Part shown: piece by piece, positions 11,300 through 23,582 of the stretch
How the letters are laid out: every line of letters starts with the position of its first letter
How positions within the stretch are numbered: the stretch's first letter is position 1
Assembly (NCBI GenBank): GCA_034766995.1
Contig: CM068315.1
Span: 19,439,010 to 19,503,009, forward strand
Length of the DNA: 64,000 bases
Source of the DNA: Acanthacorydalis orientalis
Lineage: Eukaryota > Arthropoda > Insecta > Megaloptera > Corydalidae
Direction: 5' to 3'
Position numbers and translations under genes: made by a program
Notes under the pieces: generated by a model
Database searches by the model: none
What the model was told of the DNA's origin: nothing
What the model saw: the letters and a program-made list of their open reading frames with translations, nothing else

Positions 11300-13103
11300 T
11301 TAGGTTGGTATACAAATAATTGCGGTTTTTACGTATCCAGTATAAAGACATATATCAATTAAAAATTATATTTATTAATCAAAATAAAGACCATTGGCCT
11401 ACATACATTTCTCCCAACGGGAAACAAGTTTGTTTATTCCTTCAAGATAGAATATTGGAGTCCTGGAATTAACTAATTCATCGAAAACGATTTGAGATGA
11501 AAACTTGATATTTGAAAACCTTCTCTCGTAGGAAAGTATTCAAATGTTTTTAAAAAAATGATAATCTATCGGAGACAAGTCCGGAGAATAAGGTGGATGA
11601 GGGGTAAGGTTCATAATCCAATTCATTTAATTTTTTTTAAAGTCATTTGTGAAACGTGTAATCGGGCGTTGTTATGACAAAGGATCGGTCCTCTTCAATT
11701 TACTTATGCTGACCGTAAACGATGCAACTTTTCATGATTTTTTTAATTTCGTGATAATATTTTTCTGATGTTATTGTTACACCCAGATGTAAGAAGTTGT
11801 AGTGAATGATGCCACTTGCCGATCACAAAACAGTGACCATAAACTTTTTTTCATGAAGCTTCGGCCTAGGAAACTGTTTCGGTGCTTCTCTTCGGTCTAT
11901 CCACTGTGATAAACGTTTCCAATTGTTGTAGAGAATTTACTTGTAATCACATGTGACAATGTGATCAAGAAAGGGATCATATTTGTTACGCAGAAGAAGC
12001 GCAGAGCAGACTTCGTATGGCCGAATTGCTTGATGTTCGTTTAATTCATATGGCACCCATTTATCCAGCTTTTTTGTTTTTGCAATTTGACTCAAATGTC
12101 GAACAACTATTGAATGATCAACATTGAGTTCTTGTACCACCTCTTGAGTTGTTTTAAGTGGGTCCACTTAAATAATGGTTCTTAAATCATTATTATCTAT
12201 AATTGAAGGACGTTCATAATCCTCATCATCATCAAAACTTTCGTTTCCATCATGAAATTTTTGGAAGTAATGTTGAGCTTTACGTTCACTAAGTAACTCT
12301 TCGCCAGAAACACATTTAATATTTCGAGCAGTTTCTGTTGCTACGTCCTATTTTAAACTCATACAACAAAATCGCGCGAATTTGTTTTTTTTCATGACTA
12401 ATTTAAAAGTTTATATCCACGGTCTTACACAAACAGGTCTGGCAACGAATACCAATTTCAGTAGCGAAAACGGTATCGATTATTGGTCAAGCTTTTAATA
12501 AATATTTCTGTTACTACGTACACCGCCCGTAAAAGGATACACTTCTACATAACCATACCTTACTTGTCACCGCTCTCAAAATAATAGCATAATTTTAATA
12601 ATAGCATTTTCTACTAATCGAATTTTCATGGAAATTGAGTATTAAAAGATAATAAAATATCATAGATTATTAAAAGATGATAAATGTCGCGCACTTGCAC
12701 ACATTTAACAATTTTGTCTCTTTTAATACATATTTTAATTTATCGCTATACTGTGAAAAATAAGGGAGGGAATGTATCCCTTTACGAATGGAGTCGCGTA
12801 TTGGTAGAGATCGTTGTTAAAAAGGTCGACCAACAATCGGTACCGTTTTCAATACTGTCGTTGCCAGACGTGTATTTACATACAGGTCTGGCAACGACAG
12901 TGGATATAATCATGGTGTTATACCATGATTATATCCAACAATGCTAAATAATGAAAACAATAGACATAAGTTGAAATCAGTACTGCTAATTTCATTGTTT
13001 ACAATTATGTATCACATGACTATAACAAATAATAACGGTAACGAGAAAAATCCGCGCCAAACTTAAAATGATAAAAACAGCAATTGTTTTTGCACCAATC
13101 TAA
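11300..13103 (-). mobile_element. Decayed mariner (TTAGGTTGGTRCAAAAATAAT family) with an internal rearrangement
   Basis: The left end is ttaggttggtatacaaataa and the right end closes gcaattgtttttgcaccaat. Minus-strand transposase: MDPLKTTQEVVQELNVDHSI through LRNKYDPFLDHIVTCDYK (11937-12167), then RLSQWIDRREAPKQFPRPKL, SASGIIHYNFLHLGVTITSE and KHLNTFLREKVF-like pieces; these are irritans-type sequences. The element is about 500 bp longer than normal because the 5' untranslated part (about 12410-13040) is expanded by an inverted duplication. Confidence 0.82.
12417..12909. repeat. Imperfect inverted duplication inside a mariner, with two adjacent hairpins
   Basis: The tract at 12417-12505 (ttatatccac ... 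caggtctggcaacga ... gaaaacggtatcgattattg) recurs inverted at about 12808-12909. Within and beside the second arm are two perfect hairpins in tandem: arms 12854-12869/12886-12901 (actgtcgttgccagac) and arms 12902-12916/12922-12936 (ggatataatcatggt). Confidence 0.75.
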
Positions 13104-13516
13104 TAAATAAAAAAAATAGTTTTCTGTCTCTTCCAAAAATGATCAAACTTGTTGATCCATCTGATGTGAATGAAAATTAAAACGAATAAAATAAAATACA
13201 GTGATTTGCAAATTACACAAGAATTCTAGATTCATTCATTATTTTCATCTTATAACCTTTGACAAATAATCTGCGGATCAATTTATAAAAAATCTAAGAT
13301 TTTATTAGTGGAGAACTTAATATTACGATTGAAATTGAAACAATAAATCTGTCCAAATGCAAAATAATAATAATTATAACCGCATGCGAAAAAATATATA
13401 ATAAAAATGAAAGATATAAGAAAATATAAAAAATGTGTTCAGCTTTAATAACATTTCTGAATAGAAATTAAATGCCTTTTTAATTTCATAAATTTATTGA
13501 ATTTTTGAATAAATAT

Positions 13517-13522
<6 letters not shown>

Positions 13523-13588
<66 letters not shown>
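13523..13588. repeat. (AT)n microsatellite
   Basis: About 65 bp of pure TA. Confidence 0.95.
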
Positions 13589-13590
<2 letters not shown>

Positions 13591-13803
13591 AAAACCTTAC
13601 AACACTAACAATTTTTATTATTAAATAAGATTGTGATATATTTCTGCGCTCAATAAGAATTTTTTGTATAAAATTTAATTTCTTGCCAAAATACGCAATT
13701 TAAAACACTCATTGCAATATGTATATTGAATGACATGCTTTGATGAAATATTATACCATGCAGTTGTATACAATGAGTCATGACCTAATTAAAACCAGAA
13801 TCA

Positions 13804-13834
13804 CTATATATATATATATATATATATTTATACA

Positions 13835-13886
<52 letters not shown>

Positions 13887-13888
13887 CA

Positions 13889-13925
<37 letters not shown>

Positions 13926-13994
13926 GTGTATATATATATACATACATACATATATATATATATATAGAGAGAGAGAGAGGAAGAGAGAGAAAGA
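13804..13994. repeat. Composite (TA)n array with tttatacaaaca spacers and (GA)n end
   Basis: Two copies of tatttatacaaacata (about 13825 and 13879) divide the TA run, which ends in GA repeats. Confidence 0.95.
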
Positions 13995-14539
13995 TTTTAA
14001 TTTCTTTCATAAAATTTTTTATTCCAAACGATTATTTTATTTAAATTTCATTCGAGTCTTACATAAATTAACAAATTTAGAAAACGAAATCGTTAATGAT
14101 CTACGACCGAAATCTCATATAATAATGTACGATCGACACGTTTGTATTATGTAACTGCTACCTACCTACAAGCGTTTACTATTTACAATTTGTAATTCGA
14201 TTCAGAAGAAAATATATAAGTACACTTGTGTCCGGTACGTATATTTTGGAGACATCAACGGTTGTGTAACACACATGCCTGTAACGAAGAAATCATTTCA
14301 ACGAATGGATAGATATAAAGACCGTAAAATTCCACCTGTATTGTTTGTTGACGTAGCAGTACACGATTGTGACTGCAGTAAGACGCTGGAATTCAGTATA
14401 TCGGTGGCACGTACACTGCCCGAAGCTACAATACACAATAAACAGGCCACGATAGATAAATAGAAGTGAATGCAGTGGAAGAAGATATAACTTACGATTT
14501 TATATATATTTGACAAAGATGAATATATTATTCATAAAC
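13995..14539. other. Complex spacer between microsatellites
   Basis: 14090-14470 has balanced composition and a 62-codon plus frame (MPVTKKSFQRMDRYKDRKIP ..., 14275-14463) matched by a frame on the other strand. There is no recognisable motif. It could be conserved non-coding DNA. Confidence 0.35.
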
Positions 14540-14553
14540 ATACACACGCATAC

Positions 14554-14632
<79 letters not shown>
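14540..14632. repeat. (TA)n microsatellite
   Basis: A short CA-rich lead followed by about 75 bp of TA. Confidence 0.95.
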
Positions 14633-14637
<5 letters not shown>

Positions 14638-14789
14638 CTTTCAATCTCCCCTCTGCGCGTACAAAAAGAATTGTATCCTTGTCCCAATGCCGTTCAGTAC
14701 ACGTATTGTACTAATTTCAAAGATAGTATTCGATGTCTCGAGAATGAAGTCCGATTTTATTACCATATTTACTAGTATCATTCAAAAGA

Positions 14790-14913
<124 letters not shown>

Positions 14914-15082
14914 GTAAGATATGTGTGTTTGTACAGATGATTCAATTTAAACGTCCACTTGAAAGTATTAAAAAAATGTTGTTTTTTATTTAGTATTTTA
15001 ATTCAATTCAATACAAAATGTATGAAAAATTATGTTTCAAATAGCCGTCTCGCCATTTTTTTGAATTTTTACGCTTTTTAAA

Positions 15083-16189
15083 TACGAGTGATGTTTGATA
15101 AGTATGGTGAAAAGCAAGTTAAACACCGTTTTTTGGAAAAAATCGATTTTATTTTTCAACGTAGTCTCCATTGGCTATACACTTGGTCCTACGAGTTTCA
15201 AATTTTTTCATCACATCGGAAAAGTTGCTTTTCTCAAAGTTTGCAAACTACGCATTGACGGCGGCGATGATATCCTCATTTCAAGAAAATTTCTTTTCGC
15301 CGAACCAAATTTTCAAGTTTGAGAAGAGAAAGAACTCGCACGGGATGAATTCTGTAGAATAGGGTGAATGAGGAATCAATTTGAAACCTAATTCGTGCAA
15401 TTTAATCATTGGGGAGGTCGATTTGTTGGACAGCGCGTTGTTTTTGTGAAAGAGCACTTTTTTGTGCGCAAATAATGACCGTTTTTGTTTCAAATCTTTT
15501 TTCAAACGGTTCTATAATATTGTATAATAGGCTCTTGTTATCGTTTTTTCTTTCGTTAAATAGCCAAAAAACCAGTAGTATCACCTTTCCAGCTGACAAA
15601 AAGATTTTCGCCTTCTTCGGTGCAATTTCACCAGTCGTTGTCCACTGCTTTGGATGCTGATTCGACTCAGGTGTGTAGTGGTGTATCCATTCTTCATCCA
15701 CGATGGCGAGTCGACGTAAAAAGACCTACGGTTTATGATTAAACGCCACTAAACTCTGGGTTGAAACGTCCTTTCATTTGCGTTTTTGGTCGATAGTCAA
15801 CAATCGTGGCACCCACACAGTTTTTTCATGTAAAATTTTTTGTTGCGTACAGTCTCGGTAATGTCGCACATTTTCACACGGTGATCTTCTATAACGATAC
15901 TATGAACTTTTTCAATAATATCCATCGTGGTAGCCACAGCTGGACGTGCGCTTTATCACCAGTGCATGTTCTGCCACGTTTAAATTATTTTATTCGAAAA
16001 TAAATAGTTTTCAACGCTGGTTTAGAGTTCACATGAATTTCATCCAACTCCGCTTTGATCTGAGAATGTGTATAAAGTGAACAACTCGTCGCTTCTGGTT
16101 GAAATTACACCTATGCTAGTTTGAAAAATGACACTTGATAGCCCACCATTCTCATAGAAATTTACCAAACTTATGAAACGACCCTCGTA
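15083..16189 (-). mobile_element. Decayed mariner, TACGAGGGTCG family, minus orientation
   Basis: The ends are tacgagtgatgtttgataag and its counterpart cttatgaaacgaccctcgta. Minus-strand remnants include MDEEWIHHYTPESNQHPKQW (15402-15701) and KLHELGFKLIPHSPYSTEFI (15281-15505). At 1107 bp it is shorter than its relatives at 45874 and 54873, so some internal sequence is lost, and the frame is shifted several times. Confidence 0.88.
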
Positions 16190-16611
16190 CTTTCATGCGG
16201 AATCCTAAATTTAATCATCATCATCATCATCATATATATATATAATATGGTCCATGAATTGACTAAATTTTTCACTAATTTATTTATATAAAAATGTCTT
16301 TTTTCTTCTTTCTTTGTTATTATCACGCCAATTGCATTATATTGGCTGTTATTTTACCAATCTCATTCGTAAATTTCGGTTACTTCCCAAATGTTAAATT
16401 TTATAATTTTGCGATTTTTCGACAGTCGATATTGTTTGTATTAATTATGATTTGTTTTGAAATAGTGGATAATATAATTATACATTTCGTTAGGATTAAT
16501 TAGTAAACGAATTTAAAATTTACTAATCACTTAATTAAAAACCTAACGGGTGCAAACATGTGCTACTGTCGAATATTTGTTTCACTCCATTAAAAAAATG
16601 TCATACATACA

Positions 16612-16614
<3 letters not shown>

Positions 16615-16681
<67 letters not shown>
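16615..16681. repeat. (AT)n microsatellite at the edge of the chimeric mini-element
   Basis: Pure TA directly abutting the element at 16682. Confidence 0.95.
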
Positions 16682-16685
<4 letters not shown>

Positions 16686-16826
16686 GTGTTCAAATAAATT
16701 CGGTGCCTTTTTATAGAAAATGAATATTTACGGAAAAATGGAACACATTTCAATCTTTAAAATATCCCCAACGTCGGCGCCAAACTTAAAATGATAAAAA
16801 CCACAATTATTTTTGCACCAACCTAA
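16682..16826. mobile_element. Chimeric mini-element with ends from two mariner families
   Basis: The left ~90 bp (ttaggtgttcaaataaattc ... aaaatatccccaac) match the inverted right end of the mariner at 26345-27601. From about 16774 the sequence (cggcgccaaacttaaaatga ... ttgcaccaacctaa) matches the right terminal sequence of the mariner at 11300-13103. TA follows the right end. There is no coding sequence. Confidence 0.8.
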
Positions 16827-17446
16827 TATTTCTAGAATACATTGCACAACTACTATATTTAACATGCGATTTATATAAAAATAAATAATTTATAAATACC
16901 TATATAGATAAACAGTATATATTACAATGCTAAATATACAAAATTTAGAGAAAAATGACATTAAAAAAAGAGAACACTGAATCAGTGACGTAATTTAAAA
17001 TTAAAGAACTAAACAATAATAACATCGATCGCGGTAAAAAAAAGTATAAATATGTGCAAAAACGTCGAAAAAAGAATCAAACGAAAAACTGTCATTGCAG
17101 AAAATATATTTTAAACATTTATATTGTCTTCATTACAGAACCATCACTCGATTTGGTAACAACTGTTACACAAGAAATTAATTTGTATTATGTGTTTATT
17201 TACAGTTTGAATATATGTTCGAAAGCGTAATAGTGTCCTCTGTGCCAAATATGGTATCACGGTCGATGTTAGGCGTGGAACTCTGTGTCGATATCAAGTT
17301 TTGTCATTTTAGGGTTGCGCTAGAAGAATCATATTAGATATAAAGGATAGAAGCGTGTCAAATGCAAGATTAGAAACAGACGATTCACATCTCATATCAA
17401 TGATACATATAGACATCCCACACTGTTATAAACTTGTATACCAGTG

Positions 17447-17520
17447 GTGTTCAATTTTTGCACTATGCGAGCTACTTTTTTATCCCAAGTTATTCGACGA
17501 TCTACTCTTTTAAACGAGTG
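17447..17520. other. Possible hAT-type transposon end
   Basis: ccagtggtgttcaatttttg followed by gcgagctacttttttatccc resembles the terminal sequence of hAT elements (CAGTGGT... with GAGCTACTT). No matching inverted end was found nearby. Confidence 0.2.
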
Positions 17521-18747
17521 GGTTTAGGTTTCGCCTAGGCCCACAATTATGAACTATTTCATATATTTAGAAAATTTTTCATGTTAAATTTTTTATGTTA
17601 ATATTTGGGGCCCACAAATCCCTCAGTAAGCTCTGTTCTTTAAAAATATATTTCAATTAATACAAATCAATGAAACTACCACAGTCCCTTGGTATTTTTC
17701 AGGTAATTTGGAACTGGTTATATATACTGCTCAATCAGTCACGGATCTGATGTAAAATTGGTATATAGGTATTTTTCACATTTTTTTTTATTTATTCGGT
17801 ATGGCTCTCCCTTTCTCCCATGTGAAAAATTTATTAAATCTTCTTATATTGTTGTTTTAAAATTATTGTCGTGGTTTTTGAATAAATTACCACTGAAACA
17901 GATAAATCGAAACAAATAAGTTGACACAAAACATTTCTTAACCATTTAAGAACAATAATTATAGAAAATTACAAAAAAAGTTGGGGAATAGCGCGACAGT
18001 AATATGAATAAATTGATCGGAAATATTTATTAATAATTATAAGAAACGAATTCCAAAAATAATAACACAGAAAAAAATATTAATGTAAAATTTGGCATTG
18101 TCGAGACCTCGCAATACTTTCATAGCAGTATGATGATGTAGCCATTACAGGCATTGATCCAAATGATCATTTTTATTTAAGTTTTTATATTCATACTTGA
18201 AAATGCAGATTCTGATAAATAAGTCGATCCGAAATAGGCCAGAATTTATTATGTAACGTTTGTAAAAATGAAATTTTCTCGTTTGTGTATTTTCAGTTGA
18301 TTTCTCGATTTAAAATGTGATTTATTTTGAATGTGGAATATTTGAAATGGATTACTGATAAAAGAAGCAATCAGTTCAGTTTTATTAAAATATTTAAACC
18401 TTGAATTAATTTCATTTTAAATTATTTCTATTTCATTTATGGATTCTTTTAAGTCACATTGAACTATTTCTGGATTTTCATTAAAAAAATTTAACAAATA
18501 TAGAAAATATAGCAAATGTGAAATTTTTGGAACCATCATTTTTTGATGGTGGAGAATTGCCATTATTCCATTACTTTGATTGTTGTTTTGACTTTTCAGT
18601 GTAATAATGAACTCAAATCCCATCTGTAGTCACAAATCGTCGGATAAATTCAGTCATATCCCTCTTAAATTAATCCAAACAGTATTGGGAAATGTGTATT
18701 TGTATCTATTTTAACACATTAATGGATATTTAATTTGTCTTAACTAT

Positions 18748-18802
<55 letters not shown>
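18748..18802. repeat. (AT)n microsatellite
   Basis: TA run with one tg interruption. Confidence 0.95.
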
Positions 18803-18804
<2 letters not shown>

Positions 18805-19369
18805 ACTATGCTTTTCAGCAAACTTCTGTTGAGAATAGTTAATTATTCAATAATATTACATTTCGTATTTCTATCTTTGTTTTATTTGTGTATCCTTTTA
18901 TGGATGTAGATCTATATAGATAATCTATATAAAACCACTAATATCCCCTATTAGAAATTTTAGAGTGAAATCATCAATCTATATTTCTTATGGCTATATA
19001 GTTATCATTTCTTTTTTAAAAAAAGTCGAAAATAAAAAATATAATATATTATATTACATTTATAGATTTTAACATACATTTAATTTAATTGACTGATATT
19101 ATAATTATAATTTTAAAATAAACAATTTCAGATACAGAGGAGTTAAATTTACTTATTATCAGCGAGAAATAATTTTTATTTTAAAAAACCTTAATTTGCA
19201 ATCAAACAGTTATTTAAATTTCTAATACGGTTTCCTTTTAAAAAAGCACAAAATTGAACATAATGGAATAATACTATACAGCATACTTGTTACTTTGAAT
19301 AATCAGGTCTAATATTCGAGAACATTGTTATTACAATGATATCTAGTGATCTGCAATGTTTGCATCGAG

Positions 19370-19500
19370 GTCGCGCGTCGAAATCGAGGAGGAGCACAAC
19401 AGCTGAGCCGTGTGAACGTATGGGAGGACGTGGAGGCGAACATCTGTTGAGGAGGTGACGGCGGAGGCCACTTGTGGGCAGAATCTTTTACGGCTAGTTA
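19370..19500. other. GC-rich island of unknown origin
   Basis: About 130 bp (gaggtcgcgcgtcgaaatcg ... ggaggtgacggcggaggcca) stand out from AT-rich flanks, followed at once by an (AT)n tract. A short open frame (MTAEATCGQNLLRLVKDL) runs into the repeat and is not convincing. It may be a transposon remnant or regulatory DNA. Confidence 0.3.
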
Positions 19501-19503
19501 AGG

Positions 19504-19504
<1 letters not shown>

Positions 19505-19567
<63 letters not shown>
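19505..19567. repeat. (AT)n microsatellite
   Basis: Pure TA following the GC-rich island at 19370-19500. Confidence 0.95.
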
Positions 19568-19569
<2 letters not shown>

Positions 19570-20169
19570 CGTACTCGGTTATAGTAAGTAGTGCGAAATC
19601 GATTATATTACTTGTTAAATCGTTACTTGCTAAATCGGTGGTAGGTAAATTCCACTTAGATATGATATTTTTTTATCAACCTTAATAATATAATTGTTAG
19701 TTGCGTTAGATAGTAATACAGGTATTAAATAACAAAAAAATGTACAATACGCATATACCTAAAAATAACTAAATGTGGAATTATAGGCGAAACATCTCGC
19801 GTATCATTCTCTACATTTATAGCATCGAAAATCGATACATTTTTATTGAGGTCTTCTTTTTTTTGATTAAATATAATGTAAGATTTTTTTGAAAAAACAT
19901 TTGAAACTTTTGATATCACTTAGGTCCATTGGTTGTAATATTAAAGATATACTGAGAAGCAGAAACACAATCTTTATATTCGATAAAATATATATTTAGA
20001 AGTCCACATGATCTTTTAACAGTTCTAAAAAATATAATTTGCCAACAATTAAGAAATGGATAAACTTCTTTGAGCAAATAAAAATTTGTTCAATGAAGCA
20101 AATAAAAATTCTTGTGACCATTAGCACGCTATATACGTTATTTCTATGTCTGCTATAATCGATTTAGTC

Positions 20170-20229
<60 letters not shown>
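20170..20229. repeat. (AT)n microsatellite
   Basis: A TA run ending at the left end of the mariner at 20230. Confidence 0.95.
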
Positions 20230-21408
20230 CAATCAGTGCAAAAGTTCGTATACGACTTTAAATTGAAAATCAGATAATTTTTTTTGCAGAAAACGCTTTT
20301 ATTAATCAATTATATATTCATCATCGTTTTCTACAATCATTTTCCAACGGTCAGGCAGTTTCTGGATTCTTCATTCGTAAAAGCTGCGGGATTTTTCGTT
20401 CAAAAAGGTGGTGAGTTAGATTTTGACGGGCCACACGGTGTCAATTTTTTTATTGTTTAAATTGTTCTGCAACGACGGGAACAAATAATAATCCGAGATG
20501 CAATTCCCGATAAATACGGTGGATGCGACATGATTTCCTATTTCAACTGCTTCAGTTTTTGCAATCAGTTTTGTTGTATGTGGTTTTGCGTTGTCATGGT
20601 AGAAGATGACCGACTTCTGATTGATCAAAATCGGACACTTTTCTTTAATTTTCTGCGTTCAGTTTGGTTTCTTGTTAACAGGACTTCTCTTTAGTAATCG
20701 TTTCGCCCTGTGGGAGCAGCACAAAATAAACATCTTTGAAATCCCTCCAAACACACAGCAACACCTTCAACGGATGCAATCCAGCTTTGGCGACTGGTTC
20801 TGCCCCTTCATTCGATTGTTTTCACGTTTGTATGCGTTGGACGTTATTGTACAGAATCCATTTCTCATCGTGTCACCAATCGATCCAAAAAAGGTTCTCT
20901 GTTGAGAAGTCTAAGCAAAGAAACTGCCGAAGAGAGGCGATCAAACTTGTTTTTTTCATACAACGAGTGCATCACCCACATATCAAGCTTCAACGTGAAC
21001 CTCAGCTTCTTTAAATGCCGAAATGCAGTCTATATGTCAACGTTGAGTGTCTCGACAACCTCTTCCGTCGAAATTCGTGAGTTATTGTTAACTAAAGCGC
21101 ACTCAACATCGTTGTCAATCTCGAGACCAGAGTTGATCTTCAAGGTTAAAATCACCAAGTCGAAATTAAGCAAACCATTTCTTCACAGTTGAAAGTGATG
21201 GTACATAGTCCAAATAAACCTCCCGAATATGTTTCATTGCCGCGCCAACACATCAAATCAAAACAAATGCGTCTGATACTCAAATGACAGATTTGACTAT
21301 CACCTTTCAAACAATATATAACATGAATAAATTTCAATCACGAACGCCGCCATCTGGTACTCTTAACACCACCTACTGAATCGTATACGAACTTACACAC
21401 TGGTTCAA
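20230..21408 (-). mobile_element. Decayed mariner (CAGTG...TTCGTATACGA ends)
   Basis: Both ends carry gttcgtatacga next to a CAGTG (left) or its complement cactg (right). Minus-strand remnants include KSVIFYHDNAKPHTTKLIAK and CISDYYLFPSLQNNLNN (20416-20628), corresponding to the second and third catalytic motifs of mariner transposases, here out of context after several frame changes. It was probably TA-flanked. Confidence 0.8.
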
Positions 21409-21449
21409 TATATATAAAGAGTGGTGTATACTAAAACGAACTTTCCTTC

Positions 21450-21665
21450 CGGTTTTTTGAAAAAAAATTCAGGACCTCTTCAGGATCTCTTCAAACCATC
21501 TTCTATACTCACTTTCTGAAAGACGAATCTCCTATCAAAACTGGTTTTAAAGCCCCGGGTAAGACCCTGAACCAAACACCAACTTCCATCCAACGCATAG
21601 TAATACGACGTTGAAATGTACAAACTCATCACAATAAAATTCTTTTTGATTTTGATTTTTTAGAA
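21450..21665 (+). mobile_element. Possible 3' end of a non-LTR retrotransposon
   Basis: A tract of balanced composition begins ccggttttttgaaaaaaaat, runs through aaagccccgggtaagaccct and ends cacaataaaattctttttga plus a T-rich tail. A second tract at 60023-60240 starts with nearly the same sequence and also ends at an aataaaattc. The class is inferred from the tail only. Confidence 0.3.
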
Positions 21666-23356
21666 CGAACGTAGTTCGTTCTAGAACCTCGTTCGTTATA
21701 GAATCTGTTCGTTCTAGCATACATTGAAATATAAGTATTTAGGGGAAATCCATTCCAGACTCTGATCTTAGAGCAAAGTTACTATTTATCATAATCATTT
21801 TAACAAGAAAAATATAATAGAATATAAAGAACATAACTGTAAATATAATATAAAATTAATTTATTTAACTTTTATAAAATAAACCATCTTTCATTAGGGA
21901 AAATACAAACAAAACTAATAAAAATCATAAAAAAATCACATAGAGGTGGAAAGAAAAGAATCATCATCCTTATTCCTTTTGCGTGATTGTCCTGTGGGAG
22001 GTTCAACAGTTAGAGGCCGGTTATCTCCAGAACTTATAAATAAAATTTAGCAGCATTAAGCTATTCACTTACCTTGTATTTTTTTTATTATTTTCACAAC
22101 TGATTGAATACAGTCGACTGTCATTTTATTTAATCCTGGACTCTTGTTTAAATATTTTTTCTAAGTCAACATTATATTATATAACACTACGTTGTACGGT
22201 CCTTGTATTTTCGGTTTTACCAATATTCAGAATGACGGAATGATTAGAGAAAAAACATTTTATTATTTTTCAATGTAATCACCTTTTATTTAAAAAAACT
22301 TTTCAGTTTTTTGTATTAATGCTGTTGTATTATTATAAAAATATATATCCTTGTCTGAAAAATAGTCTAAGACGGGGAGTTGAAGTTTTCCATCGATGTT
22401 ATTTTTTTTGCTTTGAGGTTAGTTTTTTACTTTGAGAATCAATAATAATCACTGTGAGCAAGATCAATATTATAAGGAATATAGTGGATTATTTTAAGCC
22501 CCATTCCCTAATAGTATTTTCTGATACAAGGATACAAACGAATATATTATAGTGAAAAAAGAAGATTCTTATAACTAGCTTTCTATGTTTTTTTTAAAAA
22601 AAATATATATGCAGTTATTAAGAGTAACAGTCTGTGTTCAAAATATTTAATTCCTTGAAATCTGTTAAAATATTTTTCTTACATTCACAATAAATGATAA
22701 CCTTAATGTATTTAATGCTTTTGTCAACTTTTATCTACTTTGTGCCGAATATTTCGCCAATGTAACTGATTGAGAATAAACTTGTAGATAAATTCTTCGA
22801 AAGACAATTATTTGAAAGCATAATTCATGAAAACCATTCTTCGAAAATTACTTGTTCTTATCTTATCTGATTTAAAAGACTTGCCTTGACAAGACATAAT
22901 CAAAGAAAAATATTTTAGGAGAAATATCTTTAGAAAAAGGTTCTTTTAAAAAATGTATTCAATGAAATTTTTATCTTATATCTGACTAAAGTAGATCAAT
23001 TCGATCTGATCTGATTTCAAAAATTAATGTGCCAGTGAGCTTATGAAATGAAATATGGTGACAGATTTAAAAAACGCACAAATAAGTTTTATAAACTCTC
23101 TTATTTTTGTAAATACAGAGTCACTATTTAAATTTTATTTTTTAATATGTTAATATTTATAAGAACATTTTTAAATTATTAGAAAAATATAACTTAATTC
23201 TGTAGAAAAAACAGGAGGATAATTAATCTCCTTATCTCTTCCGCTGACACAAAACTTGATTCTGATTGATTAAACCAGATTTGACATGACCATATTTCAG
23301 CAAATATGATCTAAATTAATTAGATTTGCACGCAAACAAATTTTCAAAAAGTCTTC
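21666..23356. other. AT-rich intergenic stretch
   Basis: It begins with short inverted agaacgaac/gttcgttct motifs (about 21661-21715) and then shows nothing recognisable. Confidence 0.5.
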
Positions 23357-23476
23357 TTAACACTAGATTTACGGAACCCGTCAATTTGACGGATTTCAGA
23401 TTTCATGCTTGAAAATAAATAAAACATAAATGTTATTTTTTGAAATATTATATTGACTTTTATTTGTATAATGATA

Positions 23477-23478
<2 letters not shown>

Positions 23479-23535
<57 letters not shown>
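23479..23535. repeat. (AT)n microsatellite inside piggyBac
   Basis: Pure TA within the left part of the piggyBac-like element. Confidence 0.95.
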
Positions 23536-23537
<2 letters not shown>

Positions 23538-23582
23538 ATTCAATTTATCCACCGGCTTTCTACTTTCGTGCAACTGTATATA

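Larger units (their letters stand above)
16827..19369. other. No recognised gene
   Basis: AT-rich, apart from 17220-17640, which has mixed composition and the possible hAT end at 17447. No exon was recognised. Confidence 0.5.

Noticed and set aside
12684..12947. 87-codon plus-strand frame
   Set aside because: It runs through the inverted duplication in the mariner leader and both hairpins; no protein similarity recognised.
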